DNA from: an uncultured Collinsella sp.
GTDB taxonomy: Bacteria > Actinomycetota > Coriobacteriia > Coriobacteriales > Coriobacteriaceae
Assembly (NCBI GenBank): GCA_934617135.1
Contig: CAKTUC010000046.1
Coordinates: forward strand, 1-10,539
Reading direction: 5' to 3'
Length of the DNA: 10,539 nucleotides
Shown: piece by piece, positions 1-6,348 of the stretch
Layout: the number at the start of each line of letters is the position of its first letter
Numbering within the stretch: position 1 is the stretch's first letter
Notes under the pieces: model-generated
What the model saw: the letters and a program-made list of their open reading frames with translations, nothing else
Database searches by the model: none
What the model was told of the DNA's origin: nothing
Position numbers and translations under genes: made by a program

Positions 1-242
1 TCGCCATATTCCGCGCGGCGCACCTGGCGCGCACGGTGCGCAACCACGGGAATCCCAACCTCGCGCAGCTTGGCAACCGTGCCATGATGCGGCGGGTTGC
101 CAATCTCCTCGGTCGAGGTCGCCGCAGAATCAATGACGAACTCCGCCTCGCGCCCGGCACGGCGCGCCAGCTCGGTAAACACCGACTCAGCCATCGTCGA
201 GCGACAGATATTGCCATGGCAGATAAAAAGAACGTGCTGCAT
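1..242 (-). CDS. Low-molecular-weight protein tyrosine phosphatase, 3' part outside the window
   Basis: Cytoplasmic phosphatase of the LMW-PTP family, which dephosphorylates phosphotyrosine (or in some bacteria phosphoarginine) through a cysteinyl-phosphate intermediate. The first 80 residues are visible. They begin MQHVLFICHGNICRSTMAE and contain the P-loop CX5R: nucleophile Cys8, Arg14, then Ser15. The usual proline after CRS is threonine. The SAATS and GNPPHHG stretches that follow are also typical of the family. The general-acid Asp (DP motif) lies beyond the left edge, so an intact active site cannot be confirmed. The start ATG at 242-240 has an AAAGGAG ribosome binding site (250-256, minus strand) seven bases upstream. 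It follows the ATPase gene by 33 bases on the same strand, so the two are probably co-transcribed. Family assignment is firm; the substrate is unknown. Confidence 0.92.
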   Translation of the reverse strand, partial: MQHVLFICHGNICRSTMAESVFTELARRAGREAEFVIDSAATSTEEIGNPPHHGTVAKLREVGIPVVAHRARQVRRAEYG

Positions 243-275
243 ATGACGGCTCCTTTCTATGCGGTCGCGCAGGGC

Positions 276-1646
276 TTACAGACTGCTCTTGAGGCAGTTT
301 GCTCCGATAAAACCCGCTGCGTACAAGGGGAGGTGGCGCAGCTCGCGCCCGTCATCGGTTTCGCCGCGGGCAAAATTGTTCTCGGACAAAATGTAGGCAT
401 ATGGCGATCGGGCTTTGTCCATAAACGACCCGAGGGTTCTCGCGCGCACGTTGCGTGCGGACTTTACCTCGACGGGAACGATTTCCATACGGTCGGTTTG
501 AAGTAGGAAATCGAGCTCGCCGCTCGTCTTCCAAGAAGACGGCGGCATCCAATAGTACGTTTGCAAACCATTGCTCGAAAACGCCTGCATGACCGAGTTT
601 TCCGCCAGGGCACCTCGAAAGTCGGAAGACAGCGCAACGGAGGAATCCTCTTTGAGGTCGAGCCAGAGCCGCGGGTTGATACCGAGTTTGTAGAACATGA
701 GGCCCGTATCGAGAAGATAGACCTTAAAGAAGCTTCCCTCTTCGTCGTCGAAGGGAACGAGGGGAGGTTCGATGCCTTCGGTCAGGTTGTTGACCGATAT
801 GATGCCGGCGCCCTCGAGCCAGTCGAGTGGCTCGATGAGCTTGGCGCGACGACCCCCGCGTTCGACCTCGGAGTACTTGAATTTCTTTGTGGACGATCTC
901 AGCAGTTGGGACGGAATGGAACGCCAGACCTTGCGCGCCGCCACGCCACTGATCCCGTTTTCGGGGTCGGTCATATCGGCGGTGTAGGTCTCGTCGATTT
1001 CGCGCTGCTCGACGCGCGCGTCTTCGATGGATAGCGTCTTGCGATATGCGTTGACGGCGGCGGGCATGCCGCCCACGATCTGATATCGATGAAACAGGCT
1101 GAGTGCGGCTTGGTGTGCGGCGTAAGTCTCGAGCGTGCCGGCGTGGGTGCGAACGGCATCGGCCATCTGCCCCTCATCGAGCGCCCAGAGAAACTCCTCG
1201 AACGACATGGGATGCATGGTCTCTTGACGAACGCCGCTGGGAAAAGGCAACTTGCGCTTGCGCGTGGCGACGCCGAGTTGGCTTCCGGTCGCGCATATGC
1301 GCCAGCCCGAACCCGAGAAAAAGCGAAGCGAGTTGAGCGCCCGTTCGCAGAGCTGCACCTCGTCAAACAGGATGAAGGCGGTTTCCTTGCGAATGGGGGT
1401 GCGTTTATAGTCTGAAATCCGCGCCACGATGGTGTCAACATCGTCTGTGGGGCAGTCAAACAGAGGGGCGATCAGCTCAAGATCGGTCTGAAAGTCGAGT
1501 TTGATAAACGCATCGCCGGCGATTCGCCTGCCGATTTCCTCGGCGGCGTATGTTTTGCCTACGCGTCGCGCACCACGGATGAGGAGGGGGCGTGAGGCGT
1601 CCTTTGTCGCCCATGATTCGATAACGGATTCGATTGATCTGCGCAT
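276..1646 (-). CDS. AAA_14/DUF4143-family ATP-binding protein
   Basis: A 456-residue ATPase of the AAA_14 plus DUF4143 architecture, widespread in gut bacteria and archaea and of unknown physiological role. Visible features: Walker A GARRVGKT (residues 25-32), Walker B AFILFDEVQ (90-98) with Asp95-Glu96, a sensor-like CATGSQLG (118-125), and the family's HPMSFEEFL stretch (145-153). A winged-helix-like middle region follows, then the DUF4143 part with YLLDTGLMFYKLG (310-322). The C-terminus has GELDFLL (376-382) and VPVEVKS (390-396), an arrangement like the D...ExK core of PD-(D/E)XK nucleases; whether it cuts DNA is not known. Length fits the family. The ATG at 1646-1644 is preceded by a modest AAAGGCGG site. 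Three tandem palindromes end immediately upstream, suggesting tight transcriptional control. The phosphatase gene follows 33 bases downstream. Confidence 0.9.
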   Translation of the reverse strand: MRRSIESVIESWATKDASRPLLIRGARRVGKTYAAEEIGRRIAGDAFIKLDFQTDLELIAPLFDCPTDDVDTIVARISDYKRTPIRKETAFILFDEVQLCERALNSLRFFSGSGWRICATGSQLGVATRKRKLPFPSGVRQETMHPMSFEEFLWALDEGQMADAVRTHAGTLETYAAHQAALSLFHRYQIVGGMPAAVNAYRKTLSIEDARVEQREIDETYTADMTDPENGISGVAARKVWRSIPSQLLRSSTKKFKYSEVERGGRRAKLIEPLDWLEGAGIISVNNLTEGIEPPLVPFDDEEGSFFKVYLLDTGLMFYKLGINPRLWLDLKEDSSVALSSDFRGALAENSVMQAFSSNGLQTYYWMPPSSWKTSGELDFLLQTDRMEIVPVEVKSARNVRARTLGSFMDKARSPYAYILSENNFARGETDDGRELRHLPLYAAGFIGANCLKSSL

Positions 1647-1659
1647 GGGGCCGCCTTTC

Positions 1660-1754
1660 CGATTTCGTGTACTTCAGATACATAGTTTAGTACGATTTCG
1701 TGTACTTGAAATACACGAAATCGTAGAAAAGCGTGTATCTGAAATACACGAAAT
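1660..1754. repeat. Three tandem 33-bp palindromic repeats, probable operator array for the ATPase operon
   Basis: Three copies of a 17-bp dyad, 5-bp half-sites GTGTA/TACAC around 7 bp, start at 1667, 1700 and 1733, exactly 33 bp (about three helical turns) apart. The copies are GTGTACTTCAGATACAT, GTGTACTTGAAATACAC and GTGTATCTGAAATACAC. Flanking arms GATTTC on the left and GAAAT on the right extend the symmetry. The central copy is a perfect 14-bp inverted repeat (1691-1704 against 1712-1725) with a 7-base centre. The array begins one base from the Shine-Dalgarno region of the ATPase gene. The same-face spacing fits cooperative repressor binding. If transcribed, the central copy would also form a strong hairpin. 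The protein that binds it is not evident in the window. Confidence 0.8.
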
Positions 1755-1758
1755 TGTA
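1753..1758 (-). promoter_or_regulatory. Candidate -10 element for the ATPase operon
   Basis: Read on the minus strand this is TACAAT, five of six matches to the consensus -10. It abuts the distal palindrome of the operator array, so a bound regulator would cover the start of transcription. No convincing -35 hexamer stands 16-18 bp upstream. The call is weak; an alternative start within the array is possible. Confidence 0.3.
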
Positions 1759-1841
1759 CTGCTGGAGCTTGCAGGCGGATAAACACTACTCGTATGGGGC
1801 GGTTTTCACCGGTTGCTCGCCACCTTGGGCTATGTTCGCCC

Positions 1842-3077
1842 CTACGCCCTCGCCCGTTTGCGCTCCCAGCGAGCCAGCTTAATCGTCACCAGCGTGAGTA
1901 CCCAGGCCACAAGCGAGAACGCGGCGCCCACGGCGCCCACGTAGGAAATGCCAACCCCGCTTACCACGGCGCCGCCCACTGCGGTGCCAAACGAAATGCC
2001 GACATTAAACGCCATAGGCTCAACCGAACTCGCGAGCACCATCGACTTGGGATGGCGGCTGCGTGCCACGTCCATAAAGTGCGTGATACACGACACCGAG
2101 AACAGGTACATGAGCAGCGCCAAGCTAAAGACAAAGACCAGCGCGAGCGGCATGGTGCCGCCCACGGCAAACAGCCCGAGCAGCGCCGCAGCCTGCAGCA
2201 CAAACGTCACAAGTAGCGCCTTCATGCCAAAGCGCGCATCGATCCATCCGCCCAGGATGTTCGAGATCAGGCAGAACACGCCGTAGGCCATAAGCGTGGT
2301 GCTCGCCTGAACGGTGCCCATACCCAGCACCTGCTCAAGATAAGGTGTCACGTAGCCGTAGAACACATAGACCGAGCCCACGCCAAACAAGAAGATGAGC
2401 ATGCCGGTGATGATGCTCGGCTCGCGTAGCAGCCCCGCCTGCTCGCGGAAGGTGGCGGGCTCATCGGTCTGCCCGGCGCGAGGCATAAACGCCACGAGCG
2501 CGCTGCAGATCAAAACGGCAAAGGCCAGCGTGCCGTACATGGCAACGTGCCAGTCGAGCGTGTCGGCTACGAACTTGCCGATCGAAGTGACAAAGACCAT
2601 CGCCACGGAAAACGCACCATATACCACCGAGATGGCAAGCGAAGTTTGCTGCGGGGACAGCAGCTCGGGGATGTACGTTACACCCACGGCGAGCAGTGCG
2701 CCCGAGACGGAACCCAGGATGATGCGCGAGATAAAGAGCACCTGGAAGTTGGGCGCCAACGCCATGACCAGGTTGCCGAGCACAAAGACGATGCTATAGC
2801 ACACGAGCAGCTGGTAACGACGGAAGCGCCCCGTGCTGAGCGCAAGCACCGGCGTCGCGATGGCGTAGACGAGCGCGAACACGCTGATGAGCTGGCCTGC
2901 AGTGGCAAGTGATATGCCGAGCTCCGTTGCCAAGTCGCTTTCGATGCCGATGACCACGAACTCGGAGCAGCCGAGCGAGAATCCCAACAGCACGAGCAGC
3001 GCCAGGCAGAGCTTGGTGCGCGCAGGGGAGAGCGCGGCGGCGGTTGACTTACTTTTAGGCGTGGTTGCGGCGGTCAA
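1842..3077 (-). CDS. AraJ/YdhP-like MFS transporter (DHA1 family)
   Basis: Twelve-helix major facilitator of the DHA1 (drug:H+ antiporter-1) group, probably exporting sugars, drugs or metabolites across the cytoplasmic membrane. From the chosen start it is 411 residues, normal for the family. The first helix region (LVLLGFSLGCSEFVVIGIES) carries the SEFVVIG-type signature of AraJ-like proteins. It is followed by the LISVFALVYAIATPVL helix and a motif A-like loop, LSTGRFRRYQ. A soluble loop around MPRAGQTDEP separates the two six-helix halves. The TTG start at 3077 was chosen because GGAG (3086-3089, minus strand) sits eight bases before it. An in-frame GTG at 3086 overlaps that site, and a TTG at 3125 has no ribosome binding site; either could be annotated instead. 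The substrate cannot be read from the sequence. The gene diverges from the LpdD-IDI fusion gene. Confidence 0.85.
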   Translation of the reverse strand: MTAATTPKSKSTAAALSPARTKLCLALLVLLGFSLGCSEFVVIGIESDLATELGISLATAGQLISVFALVYAIATPVLALSTGRFRRYQLLVCYSIVFVLGNLVMALAPNFQVLFISRIILGSVSGALLAVGVTYIPELLSPQQTSLAISVVYGAFSVAMVFVTSIGKFVADTLDWHVAMYGTLAFAVLICSALVAFMPRAGQTDEPATFREQAGLLREPSIITGMLIFLFGVGSVYVFYGYVTPYLEQVLGMGTVQASTTLMAYGVFCLISNILGGWIDARFGMKALLVTFVLQAAALLGLFAVGGTMPLALVFVFSLALLMYLFSVSCITHFMDVARSRHPKSMVLASSVEPMAFNVGISFGTAVGGAVVSGVGISYVGAVGAAFSLVAWVLTLVTIKLARWERKRARA

Positions 3078-3107
3078 GGTTGTCACTCCAATGTCGCATG
3101 AATAAGC

Positions 3108-3120
3108 GGGATTCAATCCC
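3108..3120. promoter_or_regulatory. 13-bp perfect dyad upstream of the MFS gene
   Basis: GGGATTCAATCCC is a perfect 6-1-6 inverted repeat about 30 bp upstream of the preferred MFS start. Its position suits an operator for the transporter's promoter. It would lie inside the coding region only if the unlikely TTG at 3125 were used. No cognate regulator is seen nearby. Confidence 0.35.
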
Positions 3121-3157
3121 TGCAACTCTAACAGAATGTGTCAGGTGCCTGCCCCCT

Positions 3158-3186
3158 TTGTCGCAGGCTGCGCTTGCCTGTATAGT
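3158..3186 (+). promoter_or_regulatory. Candidate sigma70-type promoter of the LpdD-IDI fusion gene
   Basis: A -35-like TTGTCG (3158-3163) and a -10 TATAGT (3181-3186, five of six matches) are separated by the ideal 17 bp. This predicts transcription starting near 3193 and a leader of about 45 bases before the ATG at 3239. Confidence 0.5.
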
Positions 3187-3198
3187 CGCAATACAGGC
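3176..3198. promoter_or_regulatory. 8-bp inverted repeat over the -10 region, candidate operator
   Basis: GCCTGTAT (3176-3183) and ATACAGGC (3191-3198) are exact inverted repeats around a 7-bp centre and cover the -10 element and predicted start site of the fusion gene. This is the classical position for a repressor site. It cannot be an intrinsic terminator for an upstream gene because no plus-strand gene precedes it. Confidence 0.45.
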
Positions 3199-3238
3199 GA
3201 AGATGGTCTCAGGTACATCGCGGGCGACAGGAGATCCC

Positions 3239-4186
3239 ATGGGTATGCACACGACAAAGGTTGCAGTGGGCGAGGGCAAGTTTGTGCTCGAGGCCCAGTT
3301 GACGGTGACGCCGCGAGGCATGGCGGTGTACGCCTGCTCGCCGGAGTTCGCGCACCTGGGCGCCACGGCGCAGGCCATTCCGCGCCCCGAGCCCGGCCGT
3401 ACGGCGGCGGTGAGCATCCTGGCCGTTCCGTGTCATCGAGACGAGATCCCGGCGCACGATATCGCGGCGGCGCTGGCCACGCGCTTTGGCGTGCCGGTCG
3501 TTGCAAGTACGGGTTTTCATGTTGAACAGGCGAGCGGGGACGACCTGCAGCGCGTGCTCGACACCACCAAAGAGCTCATCGCCGCGCTCGAGGAGGCCGC
3601 AGCCCGTATTCTGCGTGCCGGCTGGGATGAGGGCGGCGCAGGCGCCGAGGTCGTGGCGGTCGATGCTGCGACCGGCGAGGCGCTTGGCCACGTCGACCGC
3701 ATCGAGGCCCATACCGGCGAGGGCATCCTGCATCAGGCATTTCTGACGCTTTTAGTCGAGGGCCGGGGCGAAGACGCGCGTCTGCTGCTCTGTCGCCGTA
3801 GTCCGCTCAAGCGCCTGTGGGGCGGGGTGCTGGCCGATGGCTGTGCCGGCCATCCACTCCCCGGGGAAGACGTCGCGGCCGCCACGGCGCGTCGCATCAA
3901 CGAAGAGCTCGGCATCATGCGCGAGCCCGGCGAGCTCAAGCACCTGGGTCACGTGGTCTACCGCGAGGATCACGGCGACGGCCGCTGCGAGTGCGAATGG
4001 TGCGAGGTGTTCGCAGCCCATGTCGAGCCGGGCGAGCTACGCATCAACCAAGAGGAGATCTCGGAGGTGCGCCGCGTGGCCCCGTCCGAGCTCGACGGCT
4101 ACCTGCAGGGTCGCCCCGAGCAGCTGGCCCCCTGGCTCCGCGAGGCCCTCAGCGACCCATCCATCCGTACGGCCCTCGCTATGTAA
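3239..4186 (+). CDS. LpdD-like prenylated-flavin chaperone domain fused to IDI-1-like Nudix domain
   Basis: A 315-residue, apparently soluble two-domain protein. Residues 5-118 resemble LpdD-type proteins (gallate decarboxylase subunit D, prenylated-flavin chaperone-like): EFAHLGA (36-42), VPCHRDEIPAHD (63-74) and ASTGFHVEQ (89-97). Residues 136-305 align with type 1 isopentenyl-diphosphate isomerase: AHT (His158), LHQAF (His165), GCAGHPLPGE (His205), a Nudix box with Glu210, Arg218, Glu222 and Glu223, Tyr241, ECEWCEVF (Glu251, Glu253) and LAPW (Trp299). These match E. coli IDI His25, His32, His69, Tyr104, Glu114, Glu116 and Trp161. The residue matching catalytic Cys67 is Ala203, with Cys202 just before it, so isomerase activity is doubtful; a prenyl-diphosphate hydrolase is the alternative. 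The ATG at 3239 has AGGAGA four bases upstream, better placed than the ATG at 3245. The IDI-like call is firm. The N-terminal call is moderate; a PAC4-like fold is the alternative. Confidence 0.8.
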   Translation: MGMHTTKVAVGEGKFVLEAQLTVTPRGMAVYACSPEFAHLGATAQAIPRPEPGRTAAVSILAVPCHRDEIPAHDIAAALATRFGVPVVASTGFHVEQASGDDLQRVLDTTKELIAALEEAAARILRAGWDEGGAGAEVVAVDAATGEALGHVDRIEAHTGEGILHQAFLTLLVEGRGEDARLLLCRRSPLKRLWGGVLADGCAGHPLPGEDVAAATARRINEELGIMREPGELKHLGHVVYREDHGDGRCECEWCEVFAAHVEPGELRINQEEISEVRRVAPSELDGYLQGRPEQLAPWLREALSDPSIRTALAM

Positions 4187-4213
4187 CAAAGGTACAGTCC
4201 CTTTGCCATATCC

Positions 4214-4278
4214 AAACCGTCACAACATTCGATGAAAATCTCGAAAACGAGGAAAAGCGTCGAATGTTGTGACGGTTT
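4214..4278. repeat. 19-bp perfect inverted repeat with nested hairpin
   Basis: Bases 4214-4232 (AAACCGTCACAACATTCGA) pair perfectly with 4260-4278 around a 27-base loop. Inside the loop CTCG (4240-4243) and CGAG (4248-4251) form a second small hairpin with an AAAA loop. It lies 27 bases after the stop codon of the fusion gene. The 3' arm ends in GGTTTT with only four T, so it could act as a terminator, but the stem length and lack of GC clamp also suit a dispersed intergenic palindromic element. The rest of the 178-base gap holds only a -10-like TATAAG (4318-4323) without a good -35. Confidence 0.75.
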
Positions 4279-4364
4279 TCGTGTCCGGCGCGGGCGAGCT
4301 CCGGTGCTGTTTGGGGGTATAAGGCTGGCAAGTGTTTATTTGCGAGGCTTAAGGGGCGCCCCGT

Positions 4365-5273
4365 ATGGATATCGATAACTTTGAATGGTGGTATAGCGAG
4401 GGCGAGGCTCCGGACGAGGAGTGGGACGAGCCTTTGCCGCATGACGAGTCGAGCGACGGGGCGGATGCCGTGGGCGCGGCGAGCGTCGATGCCGAGGTGG
4501 GCAACGATGCCGATGCCGTGGCCGAATCCGATGACGCCATTGACGACTCTGCCGAGCCTTTGACCTTCGAACAGGCATGGGCCCAGGCCGAGGCTGACGA
4601 GGCAAAGGCCGATGCCACGGCAACGCTGGGTGAGCCGGCCGACATGTCGATCTCGCCGGCAAAGACCCCACAGCCGCGCCACACCATCGATCCCGACAGC
4701 ACGGCATCTTTCAGCATCCTCGACGTGCCCTCGCAGGGCGCCCAGGCGCCCGCCCCCACGCATCGCCCCAACCTGGCTCGTGAGGAAGACGCAGGTCGCC
4801 GCTCACCACTCGGCCCCATCCTCATCGCCTTTATGGCCGGCGTCATTGCCTGCTCGGCGATCGGCAATGTCTGGAGCCATGTCGAGCAGCAGCGAGAAGA
4901 TGCTGCCAAGGTCGAGATGTCTGTCGAGCAATCGCTCAGCCGCACGCGTTCGGTGCACGTGTCGGTTGAGGTCAAGGACGGCGCGACGTGGGATACCGCG
5001 CGCGGTGACAGCCAGATGCTCGTCCATATCGTGGGTCGCACGCTCAAGGGCCAGGCGATTGACGAGTACCAATATGTCAACTCCGCAGGTGACGGCATCG
5101 AGCTCAAGCCCGGAGACTACGAACTCACGGTCGACGAGCCGCCCGTTGCCACCGACGGCACGTGCTTCCGCGCCTCAAAGCGCATGGTTCCCGTGAGCTT
5201 TAACTCGCAGGCGCCCGATACGGTCGACTCCACGCCGCAAGGCGGGTTCGACCTGTACGCAATCGCTCAATAA
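4365..5273 (+). CDS. Single-pass membrane protein with acidic cytoplasmic domain, function unknown
   Basis: I do not recognise a named family. The 302-residue protein has three parts. Residues 1-147 are very acidic, rich in Asp, Glu and Ala, probably disordered, starting MDIDNFEWWYSEGE. A single hydrophobic helix spans 148-168 (PLGPILIAFMAGVIACSAIG), preceded by Arg145-Arg146, which predicts the N-terminus inside and the C-terminus outside. Residues 169-302 begin with a helical stretch (VEQQREDAAKVEMSVEQSL) and continue as alternating strands (VHVSVEVKDGATW, LVHIVGRTLKG, LKPGDYELTVDEPP), suggesting a small beta-sandwich such as those in carboxypeptidase-regulatory or Cna-B-like domains. There is no cleavable signal peptide. 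The ATG at 4365 follows AAGGGG by eight bases. It appears monocistronic between two unrelated genes. Confidence 0.75.
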   Translation: MDIDNFEWWYSEGEAPDEEWDEPLPHDESSDGADAVGAASVDAEVGNDADAVAESDDAIDDSAEPLTFEQAWAQAEADEAKADATATLGEPADMSISPAKTPQPRHTIDPDSTASFSILDVPSQGAQAPAPTHRPNLAREEDAGRRSPLGPILIAFMAGVIACSAIGNVWSHVEQQREDAAKVEMSVEQSLSRTRSVHVSVEVKDGATWDTARGDSQMLVHIVGRTLKGQAIDEYQYVNSAGDGIELKPGDYELTVDEPPVATDGTCFRASKRMVPVSFNSQAPDTVDSTPQGGFDLYAIAQ

Positions 5274-5352
5274 CTGTGCCTGCCGCTCCGCCTTGTCGCC
5301 AAGAGTGGGACAATAGCCCTCAACACTGTTGTTTACTTTTGGAGGAAGTAGC

Positions 5353-6246
5353 ATGTCCACCGTCACTACCATCAAGCGCGGCGGCCTCACCGCGGCCATC
5401 GATTCCATGGGCGCCCAGCTCACGAGCCTTGCCCTCAACGGCAACGAGTATCTGTGGCAGGGCGACCCGGCCTTTTGGGGCAAGCACGCGCCCATTCTGT
5501 TCCCCATCGTGGGCTCGCTGCGCAACAACACGGCGACGTCTGCCGCCGGTGCCTGCGAGATGGCGCGCCACGGCATCGCGCGTATCGTCGAGCACAAGTT
5601 GGTCGAGGTCTCCGAGGACGGCTCCTCGGTAACCTACGAGATCACCGATACGCCCGAGTCGCTTAAGGCCTTCCCGTTCCACTTTAAGCTCAACATGACC
5701 TATGCCCTGACCGGCGATGCCACGCTCACCCAGACCTTTGCCGTCACCAACACCGGCGACGTGGACCTGCCGTTCTCGGTGGGTGGCCACCCTGCATTCA
5801 ACGTGCCCGCCCCCGGTGCTCAGGACGAGGCATTCGAGGATTACGAGCTGGCATTTACCGAGGCGTGGACCAACGAGGCCCCCATCATCACGCCCGATGG
5901 CCTCATGACGTTCGAGGGTAGCTACAAGGCCCCCGATAACTCGGACGTGCTGCCCATCACGCACCGTAGCTTCGATAACGACGCCATCATGTTCACCGAT
6001 ACCCCGGGCTCCACGCTCACGCTGCGCGGCCGCAAGTCGGGCCACGGCGTCAAGATCGACTTTGAGGGCTTTAAGTACATCGGCGTGTGGTCTGCCGCCA
6101 ACGACGCCCCGTTTGTGGCACTCGAGCCCTGGACCGGCCACACCACCATGGACACCGAGGACGACGTCTTCGAGCACAAGGTCAACACCATCACCCTGGC
6201 CCCGGGCGAGACGGACGTTCGTTCCTTTAGCGTTACCCTTCTGTAG
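5353..6246 (+). CDS. Aldose 1-epimerase family protein (LacX-like)
   Basis: A 297-residue cytoplasmic protein of the galactose mutarotase fold, which interconverts alpha and beta anomers of aldoses or hexose phosphates. Family hallmarks are the N-terminal GAQLTSL (20-26) and EYLWQGDPAFW (32-42), then APILFPIVG (46-54) and RHGIAR (72-77) with His73. The catalytic-region VGGHPAFN follows with His146, and the late general-base region VALEPW with Glu258. The WQGD and APILFP wording places it nearer LacX-like proteins than classical GalM. The upstream TTG at 5329 is rejected: the ATG at 5353 has a strong GGAGGAA site (5341-5347) five bases upstream. No sugar catabolic genes lie beside it, so the substrate is open. 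The 79-base leader has a TTGTCG at 5293 but no correctly spaced -10. A terminator follows. Confidence 0.9.
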   Translation: MSTVTTIKRGGLTAAIDSMGAQLTSLALNGNEYLWQGDPAFWGKHAPILFPIVGSLRNNTATSAAGACEMARHGIARIVEHKLVEVSEDGSSVTYEITDTPESLKAFPFHFKLNMTYALTGDATLTQTFAVTNTGDVDLPFSVGGHPAFNVPAPGAQDEAFEDYELAFTEAWTNEAPIITPDGLMTFEGSYKAPDNSDVLPITHRSFDNDAIMFTDTPGSTLTLRGRKSGHGVKIDFEGFKYIGVWSAANDAPFVALEPWTGHTTMDTEDDVFEHKVNTITLAPGETDVRSFSVTLL

Positions 6247-6283
6247 GCGGTTCGCCCAGAGCGGTCATAAATCGAGCGTGGAT

Positions 6284-6329
6284 AATCTCCCACTTTGAGC
6301 CTGTGCGCGAGCCAAAAGTGGGAGATTTT
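6284..6329 (+). terminator. Intrinsic terminator of the aldose epimerase gene
   Basis: AATCTCCCACTTT (6284-6296) pairs perfectly with AAAGTGGGAGATT (6315-6327) around an 18-base loop, and the 3' arm runs into TTTTCC. It lies 37 bases after the stop codon. The A-rich start of the 5' arm means it could also work on the minus strand, though no minus-strand gene reads into it. Confidence 0.7.
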
Positions 6330-6348
6330 CCACTCTCATTTCGACCTA

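Noticed and set aside
36..506. 156-codon plus-strand open frame at the left edge
   Set aside because: It runs opposite to both the phosphatase and the end of the ATPase gene and has no domain or ribosome binding site.
1660..1754. CRISPR array
   Set aside because: The repeats tile with no unique spacers of constant length between them, are themselves palindromes covering the period, and no cas gene is present.
1501..1786. Small open frames on both strands reading through the 33-bp repeats
   Set aside because: Their repeated peptide units (such as RVLEIHEIV) are only the consequence of a DNA repeat whose period is a multiple of three.
3065..3238. 58-residue N-terminal extension of the LpdD-IDI fusion from a start at 3065
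   Set aside because: It would cross the promoter and dyad region, lacks a ribosome binding site, and the ATG at 3239 has a well-placed AGGAGA.
5320..6177. 285-codon open frame on the minus strand over the aldose epimerase gene
   Set aside because: Antisense shadow; the plus-strand product has all epimerase motifs.
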